This document shows, in pieces, positions 25,694-35,188 of a stretch of DNA of 64,000 bases. How positions within the stretch are numbered: the first letter of the stretch is position 1; every line of letters begins with the position of its first letter. The position numbers and the translations under genes were made by a program. The stretch is from Staphylococcus debuckii (GTDB lineage Bacteria > Bacillota > Bacilli > Staphylococcales > Staphylococcaceae). Under the pieces are notes generated by a model that saw only the letters and a program-made list of their open reading frames with translations, was not told where the DNA came from and ran no database searches. The stretch is taken from positions 682,001-746,000 of the forward strand of contig NZ_CP033460.1 of assembly GCF_003718735.1 (NCBI RefSeq), written 5' to 3'.

Positions 25694-26845
25694 ATGATGA
25701 CAGAAGCAGTGATTATCGAAGCGAAACGTACCCCCATCGGCCGATATGGCGGGATGTTTAAACATCTTGAACCCGAAGACCTGTTGAAGCCGTTGATACA
25801 AGAACTGACAAACTTGCACGTCAATATTAAAAATCATATCGATGATGTGATTATTGGCAACACGGTCGGCAACGGCGGGAATATCGCACGCAAAGCCTTA
25901 CTCCACGCTGATTTGCCCCAACATATCCCGGGCATGACTATCGATCGCCAATGTGGCTCGGGCTTAGAAGCGGTGAATTTAGCTTGTCGTCTAATCCAAA
26001 GCGGTGCTGGAGAAATTTATCTGGCTGGCGGTGTAGAATCAGTCAGCCGAGCTCCCTGGAAGATTCAAAAGCCGCAGTCTTTATATGAAAAGAAACCTCC
26101 AGAAATTTACGAGCGCGCGCCTTTCACACCAGATAACTATGGTGACCCGAGCATGCTTGAAGCGGCAGAGAATGTGGCACAGATGTATCATATATCACGC
26201 GCCCGCCAAGATGACTGGGCAGCACGCAGCCACGCTCGCTATCATGCCCATCAAACAGAAATCGCTCGAGAAATAGTACCTGTGAAAGCACATGGGCAAT
26301 GGATTGAGGCGGACGAGTCACCTAAACAGAACATGACCGCACAACGTTTAGGGAAATTACGGTCTATTTTTCCGGAAGGGACCGTAACAGTCGGCAATGC
26401 TTGTCCGAAAAGTGATGGGGCAGCCCTCGTATTAGTGATGTCGAAGCACAAAGCCTGGACATTAGGATTGTTGCCGAAATTGCGATTCGTGGACAGCGAG
26501 GTGTCAGGGGTGAATCCTAAAGTGCTCGGAGTCGGCCCAGTCCCAGCAGCTGAGCATGCATTAGAACGTCAAGGTTGGTCGGTTTCCGATATCGATTTCA
26601 CAGCCTTTAACGAGGCATTCAGTTCGCAAGTCTTAGCTTCAATGGATCTCTTGAGCCTGCCAGCAGAGAAAGTCAATCCTTATGGCGGTGCTTTGGCAGA
26701 AGGTCATCCCTATGGTGCGAGCGGCGCCAATCTGATTGCGCGCTTGGTGACCATCCAAACTTATAACCCGGGAAATAAATTGATGGCCGCAATCGGAATC
26801 GGCGGTGGCATGGGAATCGCTAGCCTGTTCGAAAGGGTGGAATAA
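25694..26845 (+). CDS. vraB: Thiolase-like protein VraB
   Basis: 383 residues from the ATG at 25694; the GTG at 25688 is only one base past the ribosome site AAGGAG. The thiolase nucleophile Cys87 is in 'DRQCGSGLEAV', and 'NEAFSSQV' and 'GGALAEGHPYGASGANL' (catalytic His) are present. The second active-site cysteine of thiolases, normally in a C-x-G-G-G-x-G motif, is replaced by glycine in 'AAIGIGGGMGIA'. From memory, S. aureus VraB shows the same change. It may therefore be a specialised or non-condensing thiolase fold. It lies in the operon between vraA and vraC. Confidence 0.88.
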   Translation: MMTEAVIIEAKRTPIGRYGGMFKHLEPEDLLKPLIQELTNLHVNIKNHIDDVIIGNTVGNGGNIARKALLHADLPQHIPGMTIDRQCGSGLEAVNLACRLIQSGAGEIYLAGGVESVSRAPWKIQKPQSLYEKKPPEIYERAPFTPDNYGDPSMLEAAENVAQMYHISRARQDDWAARSHARYHAHQTEIAREIVPVKAHGQWIEADESPKQNMTAQRLGKLRSIFPEGTVTVGNACPKSDGAALVLVMSKHKAWTLGLLPKLRFVDSEVSGVNPKVLGVGPVPAAEHALERQGWSVSDIDFTAFNEAFSSQVLASMDLLSLPAEKVNPYGGALAEGHPYGASGANLIARLVTIQTYNPGNKLMAAIGIGGGMGIASLFERVE

Positions 26846-27562
26846 ATGGAGACACTAGAATTTCACTGGACACAAAGCGATGCGCAACGAGATCCCTTTT
26901 ATCTGACCAAGATTTGGAATCGCTTTGCAACCTTTCAACCCTATCATCATCAAAACCTGCTCCTGCGGAAAAAGAAAATCCGCAAACGTCGTCCGCTGTC
27001 TGCCGGGGTATCCTATCATGCAGAGCTGGACTGCCGGAGCAAGCGGGAATTGAAGCACATGACGCATTGCTGCTATCAATTGACAGTTGCCGATACAGCA
27101 GGCATCGCTATAGAAATCGTCACTGAATTTGTAGTCATACCGGACGTAGCGAACAAGCGAGATACAGCAGGGGTGCGTGCAGGCGCGTCACAGCGCGAGT
27201 CACGCCCACAACCAGCAATAAGCAATCCCCATGCAGTCCACTTAAAGATAGAGTGGCCCCGTGTGCTGCAATATCTAGAAGATGTGGAAGATGATAATCC
27301 CGTCCACCCGCAAACCAAGATTGTGCCAGGAGACTATGTTGCAATGTTGATTCTGCAATATTGGGATGGGGCACCAGCTGATTCATTTTCAACAGAGGCT
27401 AAGGCCATTACAGAAAGTTATACAGCGATAGACTTGAAGTTTAAACAGCCGATGTATGCAGGAGATACGTTGGTAGGAGAAGCGGAAATTGAAGCGGGTC
27501 AATTAACAGTGACAGTTTACAATCAATTCGGCACACCTTGCATGGTCTTCCAATGTCGATAA
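26846..27562 (+). CDS. vraC: VraC, MaoC/hotdog-like protein
   Basis: 238 residues, starting directly after the vraB stop, so probably translationally coupled. The C-terminal part ('PGDYVAMLILQYW', 'LKFKQPMYAGDTLVGEAEIE', 'VTVYNQFGTPCMVFQC') resembles a MaoC-like hotdog domain that binds acyl-CoA. The N-terminal half is weaker and may be a second degenerate hotdog. With an acyl-CoA ligase and a thiolase in the same operon, an acyl-CoA hydratase or thioesterase role is plausible but unproven. Codon use is relatively GC-rich. Confidence 0.75.
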   Translation: METLEFHWTQSDAQRDPFYLTKIWNRFATFQPYHHQNLLLRKKKIRKRRPLSAGVSYHAELDCRSKRELKHMTHCCYQLTVADTAGIAIEIVTEFVVIPDVANKRDTAGVRAGASQRESRPQPAISNPHAVHLKIEWPRVLQYLEDVEDDNPVHPQTKIVPGDYVAMLILQYWDGAPADSFSTEAKAITESYTAIDLKFKQPMYAGDTLVGEAEIEAGQLTVTVYNQFGTPCMVFQCR

Positions 27563-27603
27563 GTAGTGAGCAGACGAGCGCTCATTTTTGCATAATTTAT
27601 AGA

Positions 27604-27647
27604 AGAGTAGAAGTGCACATTCATCAGTGCATACTACTCTTTTTTAT
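27604..27647 (+). terminator. Rho-independent terminator of vraABC
   Basis: Stem AGAGTAG-AAGTGCAC / GTGCAT-ACTACTCT, then six Ts. The 425-base gap 27563-27987 otherwise holds AT-rich sequence and the arcA control region. Confidence 0.85.
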
Positions 27648-27915
27648 TTTGCAAGCGCGTATATTCAATGCAATAAGCATTAATAATCATTGGAATATTA
27701 GAAGAAAGCCTATCAATTCAGGCACTTTGCTAGTTTACAATAGCCATAATGAATATATTTTCTAAAAAATGAATAAAATACTTTTTCAAGAAATTTCGGC
27801 AATTCAAAAATGTATAAAACTGCGGTATATGCATAAAAACCGCCCAAATTTGTAGTAATTATACAAAATAATGCAATGAATAAATGCAGCAGTGTGAAAA
27901 TAGCAACAATACTCA

Positions 27916-27957
27916 TGTGATTACATTCACATAAGTAGCTTATGCAAGGCTTACAAT
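27916..27957 (+). promoter_or_regulatory. ArcR/Crp-type site and arcA promoter
   Basis: TGTGA-N6-TCACA (27916-27931) is a perfect two-fold Crp/Fnr-family site matching the reported ArcR consensus. A -10 TACAAT (27952-27957) follows without a good -35. The site is centred about 41 bases before the expected transcription start, the position for class II activation. The arcR gene is 3.3 kb downstream. Confidence 0.75.
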
Positions 27958-27987
27958 GTAGACAAATAGAACAAGGAGGTTTCACAA

Positions 27988-29223
27988 ATGAATGAACATC
28001 CAATTAAAGTAAACAGTGAGATCGGAAAATTGAAAACGGTATTACTTAAACGCCCTGGTAAAGAATTAGAAAATTTAGTGCCTGAGTATCTTGGTGAATT
28101 GTTATTTGATGATATCCCATACTTGAAAGTAGCACAAGAAGAACATGATAAATTCGCGCAAACATTACGCGATGAAGGTATAGAAGTTGTTTATCTTGAA
28201 GACTTGGCAGCTGAAGCGATTGAAGATCCTGAAGTACGCAAACAATTTATTGATGATGTCTTAGCAGAATCAGAAGAAACATTATTAGGTCATGAAGATG
28301 CAGTGAAAGCCTTATTCGAAGACTTAGATAATAAAGAATTAGTTGAAAAAGTAATGGCAGGTGTGCGTAAAGAAGAAGTCGAAACAGGACATACACACTT
28401 GGTTGAATATGTAGATGATTCTTATCCATTCTACATGAATCCAATGCCTAACTTATATTTCACACGTGACCCGCAAGCATCTATCGGCAATGGTATGACA
28501 GTCAATCGTATGTATTGGCCAGCACGCCGTAGAGAATCTATTTTCTTCACATACATCTTGAAACATCATCCACGTTTCAAAGATGCAGATGTGCCGGTAT
28601 GGTTAGACCGCAACTCACCATACAATATTGAAGGCGGAGATGAACTTGTATTATCTGAAGAAGTCGTAGCGGTAGGTATTTCTGAAAGAACTTCAGCACA
28701 AGCCATTGAAAAATTAGCACGTCAAATCTTTGCGAACCCAGAATCTAAAATTAAAAAAATCGTAGCGATTGAAATTGCGAATACACGTGCATTCATGCAT
28801 TTAGACACAGTCTTCACAATGATTGATTACGATAAATTTACTATCCACTCAGCAATCGAGAAAAAAGGTGACGATATGAATATCTTCACTATCGAACCAA
28901 GTGACGATGGCAAAGATATTAAAATTACTAAAACTTCTAACTTAAAAGAAACATTAAAAGATGCCTTAGGTTTGGATGACATTACATTCATTCCGACTGG
29001 TGATGGTGACCGTATTGTAGGACCACGTGAACAATGGAATGACGGTTCAAATACTTTAACAATCCGTCCAGGAGTAGTAGTCACTTACGACCGCAACTAT
29101 GTATCTAACCAATTATTACGCGATAACGGCATCAAAGTTATTGAGATTACAGGTAGTGAATTGGTTCGCGGAAGAGGGGGCCCTCGTTGCATGAGCCAAC
29201 CTTTATACCGCGAAGATATCTAA
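27988..29223 (+). CDS. arcA: Arginine deiminase ArcA
   Basis: 411 residues, the usual staphylococcal length. It hydrolyses arginine to citrulline and ammonia in the cytoplasm. Visible motifs: '[13 protein letters not shown]', '[12 protein letters not shown]' with the catalytic Glu/Asp, '[12 protein letters not shown]' with the catalytic His, and the C-terminal catalytic cysteine in '[13 protein letters not shown]'. Ribosome site aaggagg. A Crp-type ArcR site lies upstream. The next gene is arcD rather than arcB, so the operon lacks the ATP-forming steps. Confidence 0.97.
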   Translation: MNEHPIKVNSEIGKLKTVLLKRPGKELENLVPEYLGELLFDDIPYLKVAQEEHDKFAQTLRDEGIEVVYLEDLAAEAIEDPEVRKQFIDDVLAESEETLLGHEDAVKALFEDLDNKELVEKVMAGVRKEEVETGHTHLVEYVDDSYPFYMNPMPNLYFTRDPQASIGNGMTVNRMYWPARRRESIFFTYILKHHPRFKDADVPVWLDRNSPYNIEGGDELVLSEEVVAVGISERTSAQAIEKLARQIFANPESKIKKIVAIEIANTRAFMHLDTVFTMIDYDKFTIHSAIEKKGDDMNIFTIEPSDDGKDIKITKTSNLKETLKDALGLDDITFIPTGDGDRIVGPREQWNDGSNTLTIRPGVVVTYDRNYVSNQLLRDNGIKVIEITGSELVRGRGGPRCMSQPLYREDI

Positions 29224-29490
29224 TTTCAAAGTGATGACGAGGCTTTAAGTGAAATGGATTGCAGCAATAGAGGTAGTTCGAAGTCTTTGCTTAAAGTCTG
29301 GTTATCTATTATCAATACTGCTTTGAAAAAATAAATCTATTACGACAACAGTCGCAGAATAGCCCGTGTATTGAAGAAGACCGCACGAAAAAACTATTAA
29401 AGCAGTATGCGTCAAAAACTGAATAAATTGACAACACATGCTTAGGGACGAAAAAGCAGTAAGACTCTAAGTATTAAAGGAGTTTTGAAA

Positions 29491-30921
29491 ATGAGCGAAC
29501 AATTAGAACAAAATAAACTCAGTAAAACAGCTTTAATCGGTTTGGTCATTGGTTCCATGATCGGCGGCGGTGCCTTCAACATACTTTCAGACATGGGCGG
29601 CAATGCTGGTGGATTAGCAATCATCATCGGTTGGATTATTACAGCTATCGGTATGATTTCTTTAGCCTTTGTATTCCAAAACTTAACAAATAAACGTCCT
29701 GATTTAGATGGTGGGATTTATAGTTACGCCCGTGCAGGTTTCGGTGACTTCGTCGGTTTCTCCAGTGCATGGGGATATTGGTTTGCTGCCTTCTTAGGCA
29801 ACGTAGCTTATGCGACTTTACTGATGTCAGCAGTCGGCAACTTCTTCCCGATATTTAAAGGTGGTAACACACTTCCTAGTATTATCGTAGCCTCCATCTT
29901 GCTATGGGGTGTGCACTTCTTGATTTTACGCGGTGTTGAAACAGCTGCTTTAATCAATAGTATTGTAACAGTTGCTAAATTAATTCCGATTTTCTTGGCT
30001 ATCGTTTGTATGTTGGTAGCATTCCATTTTGACACTTTTATGGCAGGATTTGCTGGAATGAAAGGCAACATTGCTTTACCGCTTAACTTTTCAAATATTA
30101 TGGAACAAGTAAAAAGTACCATGTTAATTACAGTGTGGGTCTTTACAGGTATAGAAGGTGCTGTCGTCTTCTCTGGCCGTGCTAAAACGAAAAAAGACGT
30201 CGGAACAGCTACAGTCATCGGACTCTTGTTAGTATTAGTGATTTACTTCTTATTAACTGTACTCGCACAAGGTGTCATTGCACAAGGTCATATTTCACAA
30301 TTAGATCAGCCTTCAATGGCCAGCTTACTTGCACATATTGTAGGACCTTGGGGCTCAACAGTAGTTAATATCGGTTTAATTATCTCAGTACTCGGTGCTT
30401 GGTTAGGTTGGACATTGTTAGCAGGGGAATTACCATTTGTAGTAGCTAAAGACAAAATGTTCCCTAAATGGTTTGCTAAACAAAACGTCAACGGCGCACC
30501 TGTCAATTCATTATTAATTACTAACATCTTAGTACAATTATTCTTAATCAGTATGTTATTTACAGAAAGTGCTTATCAGTTTGCATTCTCACTCGCATCA
30601 AGTGCCATCTTAATTCCATATGCATTCAGTGCTTTCTACCAACTTAAATATACGATTCAAGAAGATCGCAAAGCACATGTGCAATTAGTCATCGGTATTA
30701 TTTCATCAATCTATGCAATATGGCTCATTTACGCAGCAGGCGTGGACTACTTGTTGTTGACAATGCTGCTTTATATTCCGGGACTCTTTGTGTATCACCG
30801 TGTGCAAAAAAACAACCAACGAAAATTCATTAAACGCGACTACATCTTAATGGGATTCATTATCCTCTTCGCGATTATCGGTATCATCCGCTTAGCTACA
30901 GGTGCAGTCAACGTCTTCTAG
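29491..30921 (+). CDS. arcD: Arginine:ornithine antiporter-type transporter ArcD
   Basis: 476 residues from the ATG at 29491, eight bases after aaaggag; the TTG at 29485 is too close. About twelve to thirteen membrane segments, with the APC-family first segment 'LIGLVIGSMIGGGAFNI' and 'VFTGIEGAVVFSGRAKTKKDVG', are typical of ArcD. In the complete pathway it exchanges arginine for ornithine. Here, with arcB absent nearby, it might exchange arginine for citrulline or act with a distant transcarbamoylase. It follows arcA by 267 non-coding bases in which I found no arcB remnant. Confidence 0.9.
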   Translation: MSEQLEQNKLSKTALIGLVIGSMIGGGAFNILSDMGGNAGGLAIIIGWIITAIGMISLAFVFQNLTNKRPDLDGGIYSYARAGFGDFVGFSSAWGYWFAAFLGNVAYATLLMSAVGNFFPIFKGGNTLPSIIVASILLWGVHFLILRGVETAALINSIVTVAKLIPIFLAIVCMLVAFHFDTFMAGFAGMKGNIALPLNFSNIMEQVKSTMLITVWVFTGIEGAVVFSGRAKTKKDVGTATVIGLLLVLVIYFLLTVLAQGVIAQGHISQLDQPSMASLLAHIVGPWGSTVVNIGLIISVLGAWLGWTLLAGELPFVVAKDKMFPKWFAKQNVNGAPVNSLLITNILVQLFLISMLFTESAYQFAFSLASSAILIPYAFSAFYQLKYTIQEDRKAHVQLVIGIISSIYAIWLIYAAGVDYLLLTMLLYIPGLFVYHRVQKNNQRKFIKRDYILMGFIILFAIIGIIRLATGAVNVF

Positions 30922-31011
30922 CAATAAAGTTATAAATAGAATTTTTACTAACCAGGGCGAAGACATCTATATCAATTGAGCAAATTCATATGTAAACACA
31001 GTGGTTGCTTA

Positions 31012-31050
31012 ACCCCCGAAGCCCTAACAAATACGCTTTGGGGGTTTCAT
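31012..31050 (+). terminator. Rho-independent terminator after arcD
   Basis: Stem AACCCCCGAAGC / GCTTTGGGGGTT with one wobble pair, then TTCATT. The rest of the 329-base gap 30922-31250 is AT-rich upstream sequence of arcR. Confidence 0.85.
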
Positions 31051-31250
31051 TATGGCATTCAGAAACAGCGAGCACCTTTTAATTCCGAGAATTGCAATTG
31101 ATTATGATACAATTAATTTGTTGTAATAATAATCATATATTGAACACATCATCAATTTAACGAATTACTTTAATTATATAAAATTTAGTGAAAACAGATG
31201 AGCAATCATATTCATTTTTAAAAAAGACGAGAGAAATGAGGTGATGGTGT

Positions 31251-31922
31251 ATGAGCAGGACAACTGAGACCTTTCAGTCCTCAATTCAAGAATTATCCAA
31301 AATGTTAGAAGTGCCGTCAGGATTGATTGTTCCGCACCTTTCTGAAATTTACGTTCGGAATTATGAAAAGGGACAAGTCATTTACTATCAAGGATCAGAA
31401 GCGGACAGCATCTATTTATTAATAGAAGGTTATGTATCGCGAGAACGTTTGAACGAAAATGGTGATGACTATTTAATGCTGAACCGCGGCCACACATTAT
31501 TTCCAATCAGCCATCTTTTTGAACAAGAACATTATGAAGAATCTTGTACCGCGTTGACTGATGCACTCATTGTTCGTGTACCTAAAAATTTGATTGAATA
31601 CTTGAGCAAGAATAATGAAGACACCTTCGTTAAAATCTTTACCTTGTTGCGCCAAGAACAGCAAATCAGCATTAATCGCAACATGGCCTTGATGGGGCGC
31701 AACGCCGAACAGAAAGTCATCAACACCTTGCGCATACTAGGTGAGACCATCGGCAACGACCAAGGCGCCTATTACGAAATCGACAAAGTGATGACCGTAA
31801 CTCTGTTAAGCGCATTAGCAGGCGTCTCCAGAGAAAAGGCCAGCCATGTCGTGCGCGGCCTCAGCAACAATAACTTAGTCTTGAAAAACTATCAAACTTG
31901 GACCATCAGCAAGTCCATCTAA
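31251..31922 (+). CDS. arcR: Crp/Fnr-family regulator ArcR
   Basis: 223 residues. A cyclic-nucleotide-type beta-roll covers about residues 25-110 ('KGQVIYYQGSEADSIYLLIEGYVSR'). A C-terminal helix-turn-helix follows ('TVTLLSALAGVSREKASHVVRGL'). No cysteine cluster of the Fnr type is visible. In S. aureus and Bacillus licheniformis, ArcR activates the arginine deiminase operon anaerobically through TGTGA-N6-TCACA, and such a site lies before arcA here. It is convergent with argR; a shared terminator lies between them. Confidence 0.9.
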   Translation: MSRTTETFQSSIQELSKMLEVPSGLIVPHLSEIYVRNYEKGQVIYYQGSEADSIYLLIEGYVSRERLNENGDDYLMLNRGHTLFPISHLFEQEHYEESCTALTDALIVRVPKNLIEYLSKNNEDTFVKIFTLLRQEQQISINRNMALMGRNAEQKVINTLRILGETIGNDQGAYYEIDKVMTVTLLSALAGVSREKASHVVRGLSNNNLVLKNYQTWTISKSI

Positions 31923-31926
31923 TATA

Positions 31927-31970
31927 CAAAATGAGCAGTCGCCATCAATTACAGGCCACTGCTCATTTAC
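31927..31970. terminator. Bidirectional terminator between arcR and argR
   Basis: Perfect 11-bp stem AAATGAGCAGT / ACTGCTCATTT between convergent genes. Confidence 0.8.
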
Positions 31971-31971
31971 T

Positions 31972-32424
31972 TTAAGTCTCTAATAATAAATACTTCACAT
32001 ACTCCGCTTCTTCTGCGGACTTCAACAACACCATAATCACATCATTACCGCTCACCGTACCCAACACATGCGGCAACTGCATCTGATCAATACAATAATT
32101 AATCGTACGCGCAAACCCAGGCTCCGTCTTAATCAAGATATAACTATCCTTCACAATCACCGAATTCACACTATTCTGCCGATACTTCTTAAACGCTTCA
32201 CGATAACTCTTCGCAGAATTCTTCTCAGGCAGCACATAATACGATTGATTCGCACCATTCGGGACCTTAGTGACATTCAACTCCTGCAAATCCTTCGCCA
32301 CCGTCGTCATACTGAAAATCAAATTATATTGCTCCTCCAAAATTTCCGCCAACTCACGCACCGTCGAAATTTTATTATTCTTCAGTAATAATTTAATCAA
32401 TTCAAGACGCTTTTCTTTCTCCAT
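31972..32424 (-). CDS. argR: ArgR/AhrC-family arginine repressor
   Basis: 150 residues from the ATG at 32424; an in-frame TTG 15 bases upstream overlaps the ribosome site gaggga. The N-terminal winged helix 'RLELIKLLLKNNKISTVRELAEIL' and the C-terminal hexamerisation domain are recognisable. The arginine-binding loop reads 'GTVSGNDVIMVLL' where the common form is GTxxGDDT, so the ligand response may differ. It is convergent with arcR, the position in which staphylococcal arc loci often carry an extra ArgR copy. Confidence 0.88.
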   Translation of the reverse strand: MEKEKRLELIKLLLKNNKISTVRELAEILEEQYNLIFSMTTVAKDLQELNVTKVPNGANQSYYVLPEKNSAKSYREAFKKYRQNSVNSVIVKDSYILIKTEPGFARTINYCIDQMQLPHVLGTVSGNDVIMVLLKSAEEAEYVKYLLLET

Positions 32425-32721
32425 ATCTTCATCCCTCAAATTTATAAATATACAGTATTATTGTATTCTATAAATTAAACGAACTCAATCCCAAGCCACT
32501 CATATTCACAAAATTTTTTGGGGGAAGAAAACTTTAGAAAGTACAGCTTGTTGAAGAGCTGACTCAGGACGGCAATAACTGCTGCCTCTGATTAATAGTG
32601 CATAAATGTGTAAATAGCATACGACCAATAAAGGAAGTAGGCCATTATAAAAATATTTTCATTCATAGTGTGGTTGATGGTATAATAATTTAAAATCAAC
32701 GACATCAAGGGGGACATCAAG

Positions 32722-32943
32722 ATGATTATATTCATGGAAATCATGTTGCTTACAGTCATCGCACTCGTTATGGAACATCGCATGACCAGGCGAGGCAACA
32801 TGTCAAAGTCACAATGGTTCACTCGCATGCTGAAAATAGGGGTTGCCGTAGTACTCATCACGATCGCCATATCCTTTTTCCAAAATCTCGACGTAGTGAT
32901 TGCAGGTTTTAAAGACGGTTATACAAGTTATCTAGAATTTTAA
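32722..32943 (+). CDS. Small membrane protein, unknown function
   Basis: 73 residues with a good ribosome site (aaggggg). It has two hydrophobic segments, about 2-18 and 38-54, separated by a basic loop (EHRMTRRGNMSKSQWFTRM), and a short C-terminal tail. I do not recognise the family. It stands alone between argR and the thi operon. Confidence 0.6.
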   Translation: MIIFMEIMLLTVIALVMEHRMTRRGNMSKSQWFTRMLKIGVAVVLITIAISFFQNLDVVIAGFKDGYTSYLEF

Positions 32944-33012
32944 TATAGTGAAGTTATTGGGGAATTGAGGGTAGGATAAAATAAGATCCTAACCCTCTTT
33001 CTAATTATAAAT

Positions 33013-33066
33013 AGGAAATTGTCGCTAAGTGTCTAGGCTGGAGTTTGGAGCCTCGACACTTGTGAC
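33013..33066. repeat. Intergenic hairpin related to a GTGTCTAG motif
   Basis: Arms AAGTGTCTAGGCT and AGCCTCGACACTT pair with two mismatches; GAGCCTCGACA recurs at about 33091. A similar AATCTGGACAC/GTGTCTAGATT hairpin is at 16457-16490. No T tail, so this is probably a dispersed repeat rather than a terminator. Confidence 0.5.
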
Positions 33067-33115
33067 CCAAACTGTATAAGCAGCGAAGCGGAGCCTCGAC
33101 ATTTAAGCCTCAAAC

Positions 33116-33156
33116 ACAAAAAAACAGAGACTGCCCCACCACGAGCAGCCTCTGTT
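33116..33156 (-). terminator. Terminator of the thi operon
   Basis: Stem AACAGAG / CTCTGTT with an inner CTGC/GCAG. On the minus strand it is followed by seven Ts, just past the thiF stop. Confidence 0.85.
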
Positions 33157-33166
33157 CAGTTAGTTA

Positions 33167-34222
33167 TTATTTCATCGCTTTCAATAAATGCTGATATAAC
33201 GCTTCTGCAGTTTCAGCATCCTCTATTCCATGTACATTCATACGACCATCTTTAAACAAAGTAGCAGACCGGCCACCAATATCCAGCAATTTCACATAAG
33301 GATTTGCTTTTAAGATATGGCCGGGAAACAAGTCAGCATTGTCAAAATGCTGCGGCTTAAAGCGGAAGACGTAAGTATCGCCGCAACTGCCTTCTACCCT
33401 TTTCGGCTCAGCTACCCCGAGCATTTCATAAGCAGCCTGTCCGCTGCAGACTGGACAATCAGGATTTTTCATACGACTGACATCCATACTTTGTTGCTTC
33501 ATATTAAAGGGTTCAACAGTCAGCAATTTGCCAGAGAAGCCTGTGCCTGCCATATAACGCATTACTTCAGCAATTTGATAACTGACCACTTGCAAGATTA
33601 CTGGCGGAATAACACCATTAATTGCACAACTTTCAGCAGTTTCAGGCGCTTCGCTCATTAAGCAGCGTAAGCAAGGACCTGTATAATCAATAGCGTAAAC
33701 CGTACCTTTGCCGCCGACCGCTGCGCCATAAACCCATGGCAAACCAAGTTTATGACACACTTCATTGAATAAGAAGCGGATGGCGAAATGATCCATGCCG
33801 TCTAACAGCATGTCGGGAGCAACATCTGTCAGCATACGTTCAATATTAGTCGGAGTGATTTCCTGATAAAGGGGTTGGATTTCAACTTCCGAGTTGATTT
33901 GACGTAATTTATCAGCTAAGGCATAGACTTTCGGACGCATTTCTAACGCATCCGCTTCATCATACAACGCTTGTCGGTGCAAGTTAGATATTTCTACAAT
34001 ATCCATATCTACAATCGTTAACTTACCGACACCCATGCGCACCAATTGTTCTGCTAAATGACTGCCCAAAGCGCCGGCGCCCATTACTAGCAGATGGGCA
34101 CTCTCCAAAGCTTTCTGTCCCTTAACACCAAAAGGAGCATAACGTGTTTGGCGACTGAAGCGGTCAGCTGAGGCGGAATTCATGCTCGGTGATTCCTCAG
34201 TATGACCGGAGTGCGACATCAT
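33167..34222 (-). CDS. thiF: ThiF/MoeB-family adenylyltransferase
   Basis: 351 residues. It activates the C terminus of ThiS by adenylation. The ATP-binding '[23 protein letters not shown]' and '[21 protein letters not shown]' motifs are present, with two CxxC zinc pairs ('CLRC' and 'CPVC'). The ATG overlaps the thiG stop (ATGA), giving coupling. A second ATG thirteen codons in, at '[19 protein letters not shown]', is an alternative start. It is the last gene of the thi operon. Confidence 0.88.
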   Translation of the reverse strand: MMSHSGHTEESPSMNSASADRFSRQTRYAPFGVKGQKALESAHLLVMGAGALGSHLAEQLVRMGVGKLTIVDMDIVEISNLHRQALYDEADALEMRPKVYALADKLRQINSEVEIQPLYQEITPTNIERMLTDVAPDMLLDGMDHFAIRFLFNEVCHKLGLPWVYGAAVGGKGTVYAIDYTGPCLRCLMSEAPETAESCAINGVIPPVILQVVSYQIAEVMRYMAGTGFSGKLLTVEPFNMKQQSMDVSRMKNPDCPVCSGQAAYEMLGVAEPKRVEGSCGDTYVFRFKPQHFDNADLFPGHILKANPYVKLLDIGGRSATLFKDGRMNVHGIEDAETAEALYQHLLKAMK

Positions 34223-34986
34223 AGGAAACCTAATCCTTCTGTTGGGCTGGATGCTTGTGCGGTATATTTAACTGGGATGCGTCCGGCTTCGTAGCTCAAA
34301 CGTCCGGCTTCGATGCCTAATTTCATCGCTTCGGCCATTTTCACTGGGTCTTTTGCACGAGAAACTGCAGAGTTCAACAATACAGCGTCAGCGCCAAGTT
34401 CCATCGCTTCGGCCGCATCTTTAGCTGAACCAATGCCGGCATCTACAATAATCGGCACGTTAGCATTTTTAACAATATAACTTAAATTCAACGGGTTATT
34501 GATACCGCGTCCAGTGCCGATAGGGGAAGCTAACGGCATGACCGCATGCACGCCTAGTTCTTCTAAACGTTTCGCTAGTACGACGTCTTCCGCAATATAA
34601 GGGCAGACTATATAGCCGCGGTCTAACAAGATTTTACAAGCTTCGTATGTCGCAATCGGGTCGGGTAACAATGTTTCGTCGTCACCGATAATTTCAACTT
34701 TAATCATATCGCAGACACCCGCATGTTTAGCGATTTCTGCGATACGTACCGCTTCATCAACCGTCTTAGCTCCAGCTGTGTTCGGGAAAGTTACGAAGTC
34801 TTTCAAATTCACATTAGCTAATGGGTTCGGCAAGTTCTTGTCATACAAATTCATACGACGTACCGCAAACGTCAAGACATTTGTGCCTGACGCTTCAATG
34901 GCTTGTGTTTGAATATCTTCATCATCAAATTTTCCAGTTCCTAATAACAATCTTGATTCCATTTCATATGGTCCAATTTTCAACAT
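34219..34986 (-). CDS. thiG: Thiazole synthase ThiG
   Basis: 255 residues from the ATG at 34986, the family length; the TTG at 35004 overlaps the ribosome site ggaggcgga. It condenses deoxyxylulose phosphate, dehydroglycine and ThiS thiocarboxylate into the thiazole phosphate. '[10 protein letters not shown]' near the start, '[16 protein letters not shown]' with the active lysine, and '[28 protein letters not shown]' are characteristic. It lies between thiS and thiF in the operon. Confidence 0.95.
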   Translation of the reverse strand: MLKIGPYEMESRLLLGTGKFDDEDIQTQAIEASGTNVLTFAVRRMNLYDKNLPNPLANVNLKDFVTFPNTAGAKTVDEAVRIAEIAKHAGVCDMIKVEIIGDDETLLPDPIATYEACKILLDRGYIVCPYIAEDVVLAKRLEELGVHAVMPLASPIGTGRGINNPLNLSYIVKNANVPIIVDAGIGSAKDAAEAMELGADAVLLNSAVSRAKDPVKMAEAMKLGIEAGRLSYEAGRIPVKYTAQASSPTEGLGFL

Positions 34987-34987
34987 T

Positions 34988-35188
34988 TTATCCGCCTCCA
35001 ACAAACTCTAATAATTCTAAACGATCATCTTCGCGCACGATTTGCTTGGCAAAATCATCGCGCTGTATTAAATTTTCATTATGTTCAGCAATCACACGTT
35101 TCGGGTCGAGCTCAAGTGATTCCAGCACATTTTGAATGCTGAGTTCACTATCGAACGTAAATGGATCACCATTAATGATGCACTTCAT
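34988..35188 (-). CDS. thiS: Sulfur carrier protein ThiS
   Basis: 66 residues, ubiquitin-like, ending in the diagnostic 'FVGGG' whose C-terminal glycine is thiocarboxylated. Its start overlaps the end of thiO by 17 bases and thiG follows immediately. Confidence 0.95.
   Translation of the reverse strand: MKCIINGDPFTFDSELSIQNVLESLELDPKRVIAEHNENLIQRDDFAKQIVREDDRLELLEFVGGG

Noticed and set aside
29224-29490. A degraded arcB between arcA and arcD
   Set aside because: Reading this gap in all frames I found no recognisable transcarbamoylase motif; only a distant inverted ATACTGCTTT/AAAGCAGTAT pair is visible.
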